This document shows positions 54,306 to 62,975 of a DNA stretch of 64,000 bases, piece after piece (position 1 is the first letter of the stretch; every line of letters starts with the position of its first letter). The position numbers were made by a program, and so were the translations under genes. The stretch covers positions 62,001 to 126,000 of the forward strand of contig JANQOW010000075.1 in NCBI GenBank assembly GCA_028285595.1, read 5' to 3'. Origin of the DNA: Hyphomicrobiales bacterium. Lineage in GTDB: Bacteria > Pseudomonadota > Alphaproteobacteria > Rhizobiales > CAJQND01. Below the pieces are notes generated by a model that was given only the letters and a program-made list of their open reading frames with translations, was not told the origin of the DNA and ran no database searches.

Positions 54306-56087
54306 TCACTCTGCAGCCTGCACGAGCGCGCGCTTCTTGATCTCTTCTTGCCGGCGCACTTTATGCACTGCGGCCAAACCTCCGGTCGTCTCGGTGAACA
54401 GCGCAAGATTGTCTTTGTCCTGCTCTGCGACGGGTTCAATTGCCACATCCATATAACTACGCCGATTGGGATCACTCAGAACCCTCTTCTCAATTTGGGC
54501 ACACTTCCGATACATCGAATAGTATCGGCCGATCTTCCGGAGAACTTCCCAAGCAAATTTCGGGTAAAACACAAGCGGATTTTCAATCGGCAGGCCCGGC
54601 CGACGTTCGGTCCGAGGTTTCAGTCGAAAGACGCCGCCCTCCAAAGGATGCGTACCTTCAATCTCTGCCAGCTGCTTATAATTGAGCATAAACCGAATGA
54701 TGCGTGTGGCTTCACGATCAGATCTCACAGCGTGTCTGCGCGCCACCGTCTCAATATGCTCATATGTGTAGTAGGACGACCACATAAGCTTGCTGGTCTC
54801 GTCCCATTCGTCATCCGACATTTTCGGGTGATGGGTGACCCTTTCATGCAGATTGTATTTGTTGAGATCGTCATCCATCCAAGTTCCATCGGCGAGCATA
54901 TTCTTGTGGTCAGCTGAGCCAGGCAAAGGTACCAGATTGGTAAACTGCAGAAGATCCACACACAGTTCCTTCTGCACGATGGCGATATCACGCAAGATGG
55001 TCTCTTGCGTATCGTTCTCAAAGCCGATGATGTAGCCGGCGTAGGTGAAGATCCCTTGATCACGCCAAGCCTGGAACATCGTACGATATTCCGTGATCTT
55101 GTTGTGGCCTTTGTTGGATCCCTGGAGATTATCCGGATTAATGTTTTCCAAGCCTATAAACACCCGGCACACACCGGCGCGCTTACATTTTTCGATAAAG
55201 TTCGGCAGCTTGTGACACTGGGTGTCCACTTGGATGATGCTGTCAAACTCGAAGCCTTTCTCCTCACGGAGCAAGATCATTCGGTCGAGCAATTCTTCCC
55301 AGCGACGGTTCCTGGCAAAGTTATCATCGGTGATGAAAAATCGGTGGATCCCCCGGCTTGCATTATCGCGGATGACCTCTTCCAAATCATCCGGCGAGCG
55401 AAAACGGCTCTTTCGTCCCTGAACGTTGATAATCGTGCAGAACGAACAGTTGAACGGGCATCCTCGGCCAAGGTCAAAACTTGTGGTACAGCCGAGCGTG
55501 CGATTTATGATTTCGGGCTCCAGAATTGGCGAAGGCTTACCTTCCAGGCTGGGCAAGTCATTGAGGTAATTGTAAATTGGCTTCAGCTCGCCCTTCATTG
55601 CGTCCGCAAACACTTCGTCCAATCGCCCGTCTTCGGCCTCGCCGGCGAAGAAGCTGATGCCCAAATCAAGGGCTTCCTGCAGTTCGGCAGGCATCTCGTC
55701 GAGCATGGAAAGACAGCCAGAGACGTGGAAGCCACCAATCATCACAGGCAGACCGGCCTCCAGGAATGGCCGCGACAAGTCAACCGCTCTTGGATACATA
55801 TTGGATTGCACACCGATCATCCCGATCAAGGTGCGCGAGCTCGGATCTTTGGCGTCGCGGATGATCCTCTTTATCGGGACCTTGCAATTGATTTCGTCAT
55901 AGTTTTCAAACTCAAAAGAAACCCCCTCTCCAAGTGCACCGCGTTTTGCGCAGTCCAGTGCCAGGCTGTTGACCGCCGCTAGAGAGTTAGAGGGCGTGAG
56001 CGATCTGACCCATCTGTAGGGGTAGCCGTCTGAATCGTACCGTGTCGGCTTGATCATAATGAAACGGAAACGGGAGATCGAACTCAT
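54306..56087 (-). CDS. B12-binding-type radical SAM protein
   Basis: 593 residues. Residues about 60-165 form a Rossmann-like domain of the cobalamin-binding type (TLIGMIGVQSNMYPRAVDL, VMIGGFHVSG), but without the DxHxxG base-off motif. The radical SAM core has Cys210-x3-Cys214-x2-Cys217 (GRGCPFNCSFCTI), and the SAM-site segments FFITDDNFARN and FIGLENINPDN. C-terminal residues 420-593 are helical. Relatives include hopanoid methylases and many uncharacterised proteins. Substrate unknown; the neighbours point to a glycolipid or polymer modification. Start ATG 56087. Confidence 0.88.
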   Translation of the reverse strand: MSSISRFRFIMIKPTRYDSDGYPYRWVRSLTPSNSLAAVNSLALDCAKRGALGEGVSFEFENYDEINCKVPIKRIIRDAKDPSSRTLIGMIGVQSNMYPRAVDLSRPFLEAGLPVMIGGFHVSGCLSMLDEMPAELQEALDLGISFFAGEAEDGRLDEVFADAMKGELKPIYNYLNDLPSLEGKPSPILEPEIINRTLGCTTSFDLGRGCPFNCSFCTIINVQGRKSRFRSPDDLEEVIRDNASRGIHRFFITDDNFARNRRWEELLDRMILLREEKGFEFDSIIQVDTQCHKLPNFIEKCKRAGVCRVFIGLENINPDNLQGSNKGHNKITEYRTMFQAWRDQGIFTYAGYIIGFENDTQETILRDIAIVQKELCVDLLQFTNLVPLPGSADHKNMLADGTWMDDDLNKYNLHERVTHHPKMSDDEWDETSKLMWSSYYTYEHIETVARRHAVRSDREATRIIRFMLNYKQLAEIEGTHPLEGGVFRLKPRTERRPGLPIENPLVFYPKFAWEVLRKIGRYYSMYRKCAQIEKRVLSDPNRRSYMDVAIEPVAEQDKDNLALFTETTGGLAAVHKVRRQEEIKKRALVQAAE

Positions 56088-56148
56088 GGTGCATCAATCC
56101 TTCGCTCTGCAATAGGTGCATGGTCACCCGAAAGTTGCGGCATCATAC

Positions 56149-56160
56149 TACGTTAACGTA
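56149..56160. promoter_or_regulatory. 12-bp perfect palindrome upstream of the radical SAM gene
   Basis: TACGTTAACGTA is a perfect palindrome 61 bases upstream of the radical SAM gene start, in an otherwise gene-free interval (56088-56366) with no recognised feature. It could be an operator; a single short palindrome may be chance. Confidence 0.35.
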
Positions 56161-56366
56161 AGCGCGGGTGAATAAGTTGCCGCCGCCGCTCACACCCAGC
56201 AAATCCACATCCTTACATGATAAGGGCGGACTCAATCAGAGGCAAGTTTGATGATGGCATGCGCGGCATGAGTGCTCCGCTTTTAATGCACCCGCGCGAC
56301 CCCACACCACGCGCTCGGAGGCTTCCTTCGCAATTGGAGGCCGTTTTGAGCGCGCACAAAAGCTAA

Positions 56367-58247
56367 CTAGCGTGAATTGAGTGCCTGTATACGTCGCGTG
56401 ACAAGAGTGCCAACTGACGCTTCGGCGTCGGCCAAAACTTTTTCTGCTAAGCTGCAACGAATGTAGTGTATCCAATAGAACGATGCACCTGCGTTGCAGA
56501 ACCGGTCGCCGTTCTGCGAATTGTACTCAATGAAGGTAGTGTTCAACTCGCTTCGCCAATCTGAGTCAGGCGACCAGACCGGCAACAAAACTATGTCCGC
56601 AGAGACGTTCGCATCCTTTGCGCGGCTCATATCGTCCAACGGAATCGTTGTGCCCGGATGCTGCCAGTGAAGGCTGTTGCCAGGGATCTTTAAGCCAAAC
56701 ATGGCCGGAAACGGGTTTGAGAACTCCGTCGTCGAAATGACCAAACTCTCTCTGGCCGGGATATCCCGATAAATCTCAAGCACCTCACGAAGGGACTTCA
56801 CATAATCCTGCGCCCGATAATCAAATCCGTTCGGGGTGGCTAAAGCAAAAGTTTCGATCCACCTCTGGCCAAATTCCTCAGGAGTTTCACCGGCTTTAGG
56901 CCGTGGCAGCACATTCTCGACAAAGTACTGATAGGTCATGCGATAGCGCCAGTTTGGACTGAATTTATTCAGCTTTCGGAGATCGGGTACGACCACATCG
57001 ATGAACCCTGGACCTGCTGCAGGGGTTACGAGCTTGAGCCTTTCGTTCCTGTGCATCGGAAGAAGATTCACTTTGGTCAGTCCAACATGAACCAACGATG
57101 ATGCATCTAGAATGAAACATGGGAGCAACAGGACGATTGATGTGACTATAGCCGCCGCTTTCCGCCACCCGCTCTCGCTGGCGAACGAAAACGGGTTGTT
57201 GAGATGCAGGATCAGATTCAGAGCAATCACGCAGCCAAAGAAGGCCACTGGCATCCTAAAGTCGCCCACCGACGCAATGGTTATGGCGGCGGCAATAAGG
57301 ATATGCCTCACAACTGACATTGGCAAAAACACCTGCTTTGTCAGGCCAATTTCAATAACCACGTTGACGACGATCATCGCCGCAGCCGCAATAGCGATGG
57401 TCAACATTATCGGGTCGAACGGTCGAGATCCCCTGGCCGCGACCGCGAGGGCGAGGTTTTCCAGATACGCTGAATGGGAGATGACGGAAAACACCTCCAC
57501 GAAGAGCGCCGTGGTCAGCCATGTGCCGCAGGCGATTGCGATGGTTTTGAGAGCATACGCCCGCTCACAGGTGACAGTCACCGCGCCCAGCGTCAGCACC
57601 AGCGCCAAAAAGAAGTTGAACTTGTAGTAGAATGCAACGGTGATACAGACACCGAAAAACAGGCCTAACGAAACAGAGGAGACGCGCTTCTTGAAGGCCT
57701 CAAACGGGGACAACAAGGCTATAGCCGTACCGAGCAGCAGAATACTCCACAGATGCCTGTTGTAAACGCCATACCAATCCGCATTGGCCGGGCCGTGCGC
57801 AAAACCTCGAGGTGAAAAAATCAGAACTGCAAACGCAACGAAGATCCACCAGGGCAGTCGCCCTTCGCAGATGCGCATCGTCCACAGGAAAAGCGGAACA
57901 AACAGGGCGAAAAACACCAGAGAGGTGTTGATGTAAATGTCGACGGTCTGACCGGAGATCTGCGAAGCGGCCGACGCTAAGTAAAAGAATAGAATGCCGA
58001 AGGGTGACGCAAACTCGTCGTGAATCTGTAGTCCTTGATCGATTGCTCGTGCTGCGTTAATCGGCAAAAAGACATCATGAAGGTTACCGGTGATGTAAAC
58101 GGCACCCGGCACCAGTGCAGGCCCCACCAGCAGTGCGGTTATGATCAAATAGATAAGAGCACGCAGAGCCATTGGAAACCCGGCCCAACGGTCGAAAGCA
58201 CCTATCGCTGAGTAAGGCTGCTTCATTTTACTTGTGGTCAAACTCAC
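56367..58247 (-). CDS. Polytopic membrane protein, GT-C-like
   Basis: 626 residues. About ten to twelve membrane segments within residues 27-400, then a soluble C-terminal region of about 220 residues. An acidic pair early after the first segment (ITGNLHDVFLPINAARAIDQ) fits the catalytic loop of GT-C glycosyltransferases that use lipid-linked sugars, but no definitive motif is seen. The start is GTG 58247 or ATG 58226. In context with radical SAM, GMC, GT4 and HAD genes it may be a polymer or glycolipid sugar transferase. I do not recognise the specific family. Confidence 0.75.
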   Translation of the reverse strand: MSLTTSKMKQPYSAIGAFDRWAGFPMALRALIYLIITALLVGPALVPGAVYITGNLHDVFLPINAARAIDQGLQIHDEFASPFGILFFYLASAASQISGQTVDIYINTSLVFFALFVPLFLWTMRICEGRLPWWIFVAFAVLIFSPRGFAHGPANADWYGVYNRHLWSILLLGTAIALLSPFEAFKKRVSSVSLGLFFGVCITVAFYYKFNFFLALVLTLGAVTVTCERAYALKTIAIACGTWLTTALFVEVFSVISHSAYLENLALAVAARGSRPFDPIMLTIAIAAAAMIVVNVVIEIGLTKQVFLPMSVVRHILIAAAITIASVGDFRMPVAFFGCVIALNLILHLNNPFSFASESGWRKAAAIVTSIVLLLPCFILDASSLVHVGLTKVNLLPMHRNERLKLVTPAAGPGFIDVVVPDLRKLNKFSPNWRYRMTYQYFVENVLPRPKAGETPEEFGQRWIETFALATPNGFDYRAQDYVKSLREVLEIYRDIPARESLVISTTEFSNPFPAMFGLKIPGNSLHWQHPGTTIPLDDMSRAKDANVSADIVLLPVWSPDSDWRSELNTTFIEYNSQNGDRFCNAGASFYWIHYIRCSLAEKVLADAEASVGTLVTRRIQALNSR

Positions 58248-58923
58248 GGCTTCTGTCCTGTCTAACGCACCTGTGTCATCAGTTGACGGTCACTCGGCAC
58301 AAGCACTCATTCAGCTTTTGTTCAACGTGGAACCAGTATCGTCATAGGTAGAAGGTGAGTTGGGCGGCAGCGAGACCAACATTGGCATGCCAGCTCCACG
58401 TGTCTTGCTCAAAACTCATAGTCGACACATCAGCTAACAACCGATCCGTCACCATCCCCCTCAAAGCCTGCCTTGTTACATCAAAATCCTGCGATTCTTC
58501 ATATCCCACCGCTAAAAGGCATCCCGCATTTTCAACAACTCTTCACGCCCACGTTCCCTCGAACTGGCAGCCTTGAACCGCCAACTCGCCCATCATCGGA
58601 AGACCCACCATGGCGAGCACGAACACGAAACCACCAGTTAACATAGAAGCATTGTCGTCGCCATCAAATACCATCAAATGGATGTCCACAAAGCGACCCT
58701 GGTTCCGGGTCTTCCGACACCTCGTTACGGTCCCCTGGATCTCGCAACTCTCGCTTTTAGAAAGGAGCCAACGCCACTCCTTGAACGCTTAGCCTGCCTC
58801 GCCCTGCAGTTTGTGCAGGCGCCTACCGCCCCGAGGGTCGCATTCACGTCATGGGCGTCCGCCTATACATCTCCGGTCTGGTTTGGGTGCAGCAAGCGGA
58901 CGACCGCCCTCATACAGATCTGG
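58248..58923. other. 676-base stretch with no supported gene
   Basis: Short plus-strand frames at 58355-58576, 58610-58792 and 58678-58935 have no recognisable domain, no good ribosome site and poor codon pattern. One begins with the words MDVHKATLV, which resembles the start of IS110-type transposases, but the rest does not. No minus-strand frame of 60 codons exists. It lies between two minus-strand genes and may be degraded sequence. Confidence 0.55.
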
Positions 58924-60438
58924 TCAAATGACTGACTTGAGATGATCAGCCAGTCGGATTGCGAGAGCCACTGCCGTGAAGGTGGGACCGGGCCAATCAT
59001 AAGTTGGAAACACCGAAGCGCCGGCCACATAGAGATTGTCGACGCCATGATGGCGGCAGTTTTGATCAACGACCCCATTTTGCGGATCAAGGGACATACG
59101 GGTCGCCCCCATATGGTGATTGCCGTTGTAGACCCGGCCCTCCGCTGTGAGCAGTCCGCGCTTCAATAAATTATCACCCAGCCTCAAGCGTCCGAAGCCG
59201 GATGCGCCCAAAGATTGCTCCAGTCGCTGAGCGAGCAGCTGCACGTGGGAAACATCCTCTTCAGAGATGCGCCAATCCAGGCGACCAACCTGATGCCCAA
59301 TGGAATTTTGCGCCTCTGAAAGGGTGATCCGGCTATCCTCAACGGGCGTCCAGCCAAAGTTCATAAGACCGCCCGTAAACTCAATCTTCGCATCTGGGTT
59401 GGCCTTGCCCGGCAGGTCGAAATTCGCGTCTGGTCTCTTCACCATCTCGTGCAGGTTCTCATACTCCCACTTTGTCCTGTATGTGCATTGCGTGTGGAAA
59501 TCTGCCGTCAGAGCGTGGGGCATCCATCTGGTGCCGGCCTCCGCCGACAGGCTCCATGACGGGCGAACATGCAAATACTCAACTCCCCTGCCGTGGTTTT
59601 CTATCCGGTACTTCATCACAGGCATGAAGCAACTGAACGGCAGCAGATCGTAGCTCAGCTCAGCGTGATCCATGTAGTACCGGCCCAACGCTCCGGTTTT
59701 GGCGGATAAGACACCATTTGATTGACGATCGATGTTCAGCAGGAGCGTTGGATTCTCCAACCCCCCGCAACACACGATGAAAGCCTTAGCGCGGATCTCT
59801 ACGCGGCGAGAGCGTGGCGGGAGCGTCACCGCAAGTGCACTGTCCACTCGGCCACCCGATTCGGAAAACTGCAAGTCCTGAACGGAGGCGTGGGTCAGAA
59901 TTCTCAGGTTGTCCGCACTAAGCAGATTTTTCTTGTAGAACGGCCAGGCCCGCAGTGCCCGGATCTGCCGGACGACCACGTCGAGCCATGGATTGAGATC
60001 CGGCAAATACTGGTCAGGCTCGCGCAACCATGCCGAAAGCTCGTCAAAAGGCCCGGTCTCCAGATCAAGGTACGTTCGCGTCCTGTCGTAGTAGCGGTTA
60101 AGCTCCCCCTTACGCAGGGGCCAGGATTTCAGGACGTCGTCCGAAAATGGACGATTCCAGCCTCCCCAATGATTGGTCGTTCCACCAAGCTGCCGCAGTC
60201 TTGAGCCCTCATCCGGCCTGTTGCGGGGGTTCAGGCCCACCACCTCCATCCGGTTTAGAGCGTCTGCGTCGTCGTCGAAGTCCTCACCTCCGCAATCAAG
60301 CATCAGAACCCGGTGGGATGTATTGATGAACTCGCGGGCCAGGGCGATCCCCACAGCACCAGCACCGATCACACAGACATCGGCATCCAGGGTCTCAGTA
60401 ATCTCATCCCGGCGGAAATCGAGCAGCGATTGTGCCAT
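58924..60438 (-). CDS. GMC-family FAD-dependent oxidoreductase
   Basis: 504 residues. The FAD-binding GAGAVG is at 25-30 after VCVI, with GGTTNHWGGW near 85-94, and a catalytic-region NHHMGATRM and GPTFTAVALAIRLADHL at the end. Members oxidise alcohols or sugars (gluconate or fructose dehydrogenase type, cholesterol-oxidase type). Preceded by a small Tat-leader gene 3 bases upstream; this pair recalls heteromeric sugar dehydrogenases whose small subunit carries the export signal. No cytochrome subunit follows. Acceptor and substrate unknown. Confidence 0.9.
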   Translation of the reverse strand: MAQSLLDFRRDEITETLDADVCVIGAGAVGIALAREFINTSHRVLMLDCGGEDFDDDADALNRMEVVGLNPRNRPDEGSRLRQLGGTTNHWGGWNRPFSDDVLKSWPLRKGELNRYYDRTRTYLDLETGPFDELSAWLREPDQYLPDLNPWLDVVVRQIRALRAWPFYKKNLLSADNLRILTHASVQDLQFSESGGRVDSALAVTLPPRSRRVEIRAKAFIVCCGGLENPTLLLNIDRQSNGVLSAKTGALGRYYMDHAELSYDLLPFSCFMPVMKYRIENHGRGVEYLHVRPSWSLSAEAGTRWMPHALTADFHTQCTYRTKWEYENLHEMVKRPDANFDLPGKANPDAKIEFTGGLMNFGWTPVEDSRITLSEAQNSIGHQVGRLDWRISEEDVSHVQLLAQRLEQSLGASGFGRLRLGDNLLKRGLLTAEGRVYNGNHHMGATRMSLDPQNGVVDQNCRHHGVDNLYVAGASVFPTYDWPGPTFTAVALAIRLADHLKSVI

Positions 60439-60441
60439 GAG

Positions 60442-60804
60442 CTAGGCCTCTAACATGCGCAGGACCGCCAGTTCGATCTCTGCAAACGGCCAACCGTCCA
60501 GGCCTGTGACGCGGCCAGCCGCGAAGTCTTCTGCACGGATCTGGTAGAAATGAGTCAGCCGATCACGACCGTTCTCACGACGTTCAGCTTCCACGATTCT
60601 ACCCAGCAGATATGCACGTGCTTCGCCGGGACCCGACCAGCTCGGCTCGGCAGGAGCAATAGAGCCAAACTGTCTATACCTCTCTTTTAGAACCTCTAAA
60701 GTGCGATCATCCTCCTCAGCAAAAAGCCGCACAGCGACAGTGCTGATAGCGGTAAGTCCAACCACTCCGGTAATGATCGTCAAAGTCTGCCTTCGAGAAA
60801 TCAT
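60442..60804 (-). CDS. Small Tat-leader protein, possible GMC partner
   Basis: 120 residues. Begins MISRRQTLTIITGVVGLTA, a twin-arginine pattern (SRRQTL) followed by a hydrophobic segment; the mature region is acidic, helical and about 90 residues. It lies 3 bases before the GMC oxidoreductase gene, so it is the likely export-carrying small subunit, as seen in gluconate 2-dehydrogenase-like complexes. No cofactor motif. Start ATG 60804. Exact family not recognised. Confidence 0.75.
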   Translation of the reverse strand: MISRRQTLTIITGVVGLTAISTVAVRLFAEEDDRTLEVLKERYRQFGSIAPAEPSWSGPGEARAYLLGRIVEAERRENGRDRLTHFYQIRAEDFAAGRVTGLDGWPFAEIELAVLRMLEA

Positions 60805-60981
60805 AGTATGATCAGATCCTTTGATACTCTACATTCTGACCGCGGAAACGAACGCTTGGAGCTTCTCGTTACCAACGACTCACACAAAGCCGGCAACAAT
60901 CGGACGACACCGATTTTGAACAAATAAAATCCAAAATGCACTAAGCGTGCAAAAAGAGCATAAACTAATATCGCATCGAGC

Positions 60982-62136
60982 TCAAAGGCGCAAGGTCCGT
61001 TCGACCACCTCTGAGATGGCCTCAAGGTACGCTTTGAGTATCACGTCCCAAGCAAACTTTCGTCCAACATGCGCTTGAGTACGCTCAGACAAGGCACGTA
61101 GTTCATTGGGGTGTGCCATGTAGTGACTGATCTTGGCGGCAAACGCTTGCGCATCGCCGGTTTTCACCAGATGCCCACTCACATTATCATCCACAGCATC
61201 GCGTATCCCCTCCAAGTCGTTCGCAATTGAAGGAACCCCCCGCTGCCCCGCTTCCAGCATTGCCATTCCCAGTCCTTCCATGTCCCCTGGGATGAAGCGG
61301 TTACACATTATGAAAAGGTCGCTTGCGCGATAGAGCGCCTCTCTGGTTTCCGACGATACCTTGCCAAGCAGATGGACACGGTCTCCCAATCCACTTTGAA
61401 GAACGGCGTCACGAATGGTGCTATCGTGGGGGCCCTCACCAGCCAGAAAATACACAGCCTTTGACGATAGGCGTGGCAGGACCTGTGTAATAAACCAGTC
61501 GTAGCCCTTCCGCTCCACCAATCGTCCCACGCTGCAAAGAACGAATGCGTCAGGTTTCACGAGAAATCCAACGGCCTCACTAAGACGGCGCCGCGCACTC
61601 TCGACCTCTGCAGAGACCTTCGGCTCGGGGGGATGCTTTGTGCCATTGTGGATAACGTAGATCGCATCCTCAGGCATACCACGTTCCACGCAGGCGCTGG
61701 CGGTGGCGCGGCTGACCGCGATCACGGCGCTCAAGCTTCGAAGAACGTACGGAACGATGAACTGATGAGCCTTCACGGCAAGGGTGACATCCCTTCCGTG
61801 AGCAACGGAGATCGTTGGAACTTTTTTCCTCTTAAGGAGTGGCCTGAGCGGAACAGCGAGCACGGCGGTCACTATGGATGTAAACAAAATCACATCGATC
61901 TTGCCGCGCATAACCAACCAGTAAATCCGCACCAGAGACCAGATCAGGAATGGCACAACCTTGACATGTGTCCAGCGCCAAGAGGTGCGCAGAACCAGCG
62001 GCGTAACTTCAACGCTATCATCATCCTGGAGAGCTTCGAACAAGCTCGTGGCAGCATCCTGCATGCCCCCTATGTTAGCCATTGGGCGCTTCGGCGGCGG
62101 AAACGAATGGGAAACGTAAAGGACACGCAATGTCAA
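60982..62136 (-). CDS. GT4-type glycosyltransferase
   Basis: 384 residues, GT-B fold. The acceptor half starts VLYVSHSFPPPKRPMANIGG; the donor half has VLCSVGRLVERKGYDWFI and GDMEGLGMAMLEAGQRGVPS, the family 4 donor-binding Glu region. It has no C-terminal membrane anchor. The start is TTG at 62136 or 62130; there is no nearby ATG. It lies between the GMC pair and the HAD hydrolase on the same strand. Confidence 0.9.
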   Translation of the reverse strand: MTLRVLYVSHSFPPPKRPMANIGGMQDAATSLFEALQDDDSVEVTPLVLRTSWRWTHVKVVPFLIWSLVRIYWLVMRGKIDVILFTSIVTAVLAVPLRPLLKRKKVPTISVAHGRDVTLAVKAHQFIVPYVLRSLSAVIAVSRATASACVERGMPEDAIYVIHNGTKHPPEPKVSAEVESARRRLSEAVGFLVKPDAFVLCSVGRLVERKGYDWFITQVLPRLSSKAVYFLAGEGPHDSTIRDAVLQSGLGDRVHLLGKVSSETREALYRASDLFIMCNRFIPGDMEGLGMAMLEAGQRGVPSIANDLEGIRDAVDDNVSGHLVKTGDAQAFAAKISHYMAHPNELRALSERTQAHVGRKFAWDVILKAYLEAISEVVERTLRL

Positions 62137-62195
62137 AACTCTACCTTTGCTAACCCTTTTTGCGAGCCGAAACGAGGTCGCAAGACTCTATCTGC

Positions 62196-62945
62196 TCAAC
62201 TACGCAACGATTGGCTTGATGCCTGGTTCAACATCCCGGCGCACGCTTCGCGCAAAGAACGGAAATCATCGAACACAACGTCCGCTGCCGTCTCTCGTCT
62301 AGAGAACTTTGAAAGACGGTCCACCCGAAGAAACGTGACCGCATCAATGGCATCCTTAGCGCCGCGTATATCGCGCTCCTCATTGTCACCGATCATCCAG
62401 ACAACCTCCGGCGACACGGGACACTTCTCTATGACCAAGTCAAACATCGCTTTTGCGGGCTTATCCTCGCCGGCCTCCTCCGAGGTCACAACCACTCTGA
62501 AATAGTGGTCCAGCCGCCAGTACAAGAGCTTTCGAAACTGGATTTGCGCGGTCAGATCCGTCACACAAGCGCACATTATGTTGGCGACCCGGAACTCTTC
62601 GAGCAGGTCGACAACACCGTCGAACAAACGGCTCTTGCTGAGAAAAGCGGCCCAATAGGTCTGTTCAAGGTCGAGCGCAATCCGAGGGTGGCTCCCGACA
62701 CCCATCACTTCCGCCAGGCGGTAAAAGTAGAGCAATCTGCTGTGCGAACTCGCTACACTGCGTCCCAGTCTTTGCTTCACCACCTTGGATGCTGATTCAT
62801 ACAAGGAGGTGAAGTCCTCCGGCTTTATATTGAATACGTCCTCTGCCTTCTTGCTCACGGTCTCCAGAGCACGGCGGTGCGCGACATCATATGGATACAG
62901 AGTATTGTCGAGATCAAACACCACCAGATCGGGTGGCGTCGACAT
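62196..62945 (-). CDS. HAD-superfamily hydrolase, pyrimidine 5'-nucleotidase-like
   Basis: 249 residues from ATG 62945. Motif I VVFDLDNTLYPYD near 9-21, motif II VTDLT, motif III Lys in AGEDKPAKAMFD, and motif IV GDNEERDIRGAKDAI. The cap is helical, resembling SDT1/YjjG-type nucleotidases. GTG at 62975, touching the upstream stop, is an alternative start. In this cluster it may dephosphorylate a nucleotide or sugar phosphate and work with the kinase-like neighbour. Confidence 0.88.
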   Translation of the reverse strand: MSTPPDLVVFDLDNTLYPYDVAHRRALETVSKKAEDVFNIKPEDFTSLYESASKVVKQRLGRSVASSHSRLLYFYRLAEVMGVGSHPRIALDLEQTYWAAFLSKSRLFDGVVDLLEEFRVANIMCACVTDLTAQIQFRKLLYWRLDHYFRVVVTSEEAGEDKPAKAMFDLVIEKCPVSPEVVWMIGDNEERDIRGAKDAIDAVTFLRVDRLSKFSRRETAADVVFDDFRSLREACAGMLNQASSQSLRS

Positions 62946-62975
62946 GGCGTTGCGATTGTTGAGACGAATACCCAC

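Noticed and set aside
55005..55982. 325-codon frame antisense to the radical SAM gene
   Set aside because: The sense strand has unmistakable radical SAM motifs over the same interval; the antisense product shows no domain.
58678..58935. Plus-strand frame starting MDVHKATLV, like an IS110-type transposase start
   Set aside because: Only the first nine residues resemble the family; no catalytic DEDD residues, no terminal repeats and no second half were found.
60801..61025. 74-codon minus-strand ORF between the Tat-leader gene and the GT4 gene
   Set aside because: It overlaps both neighbours' ends, has no ribosome site and no recognisable sequence.
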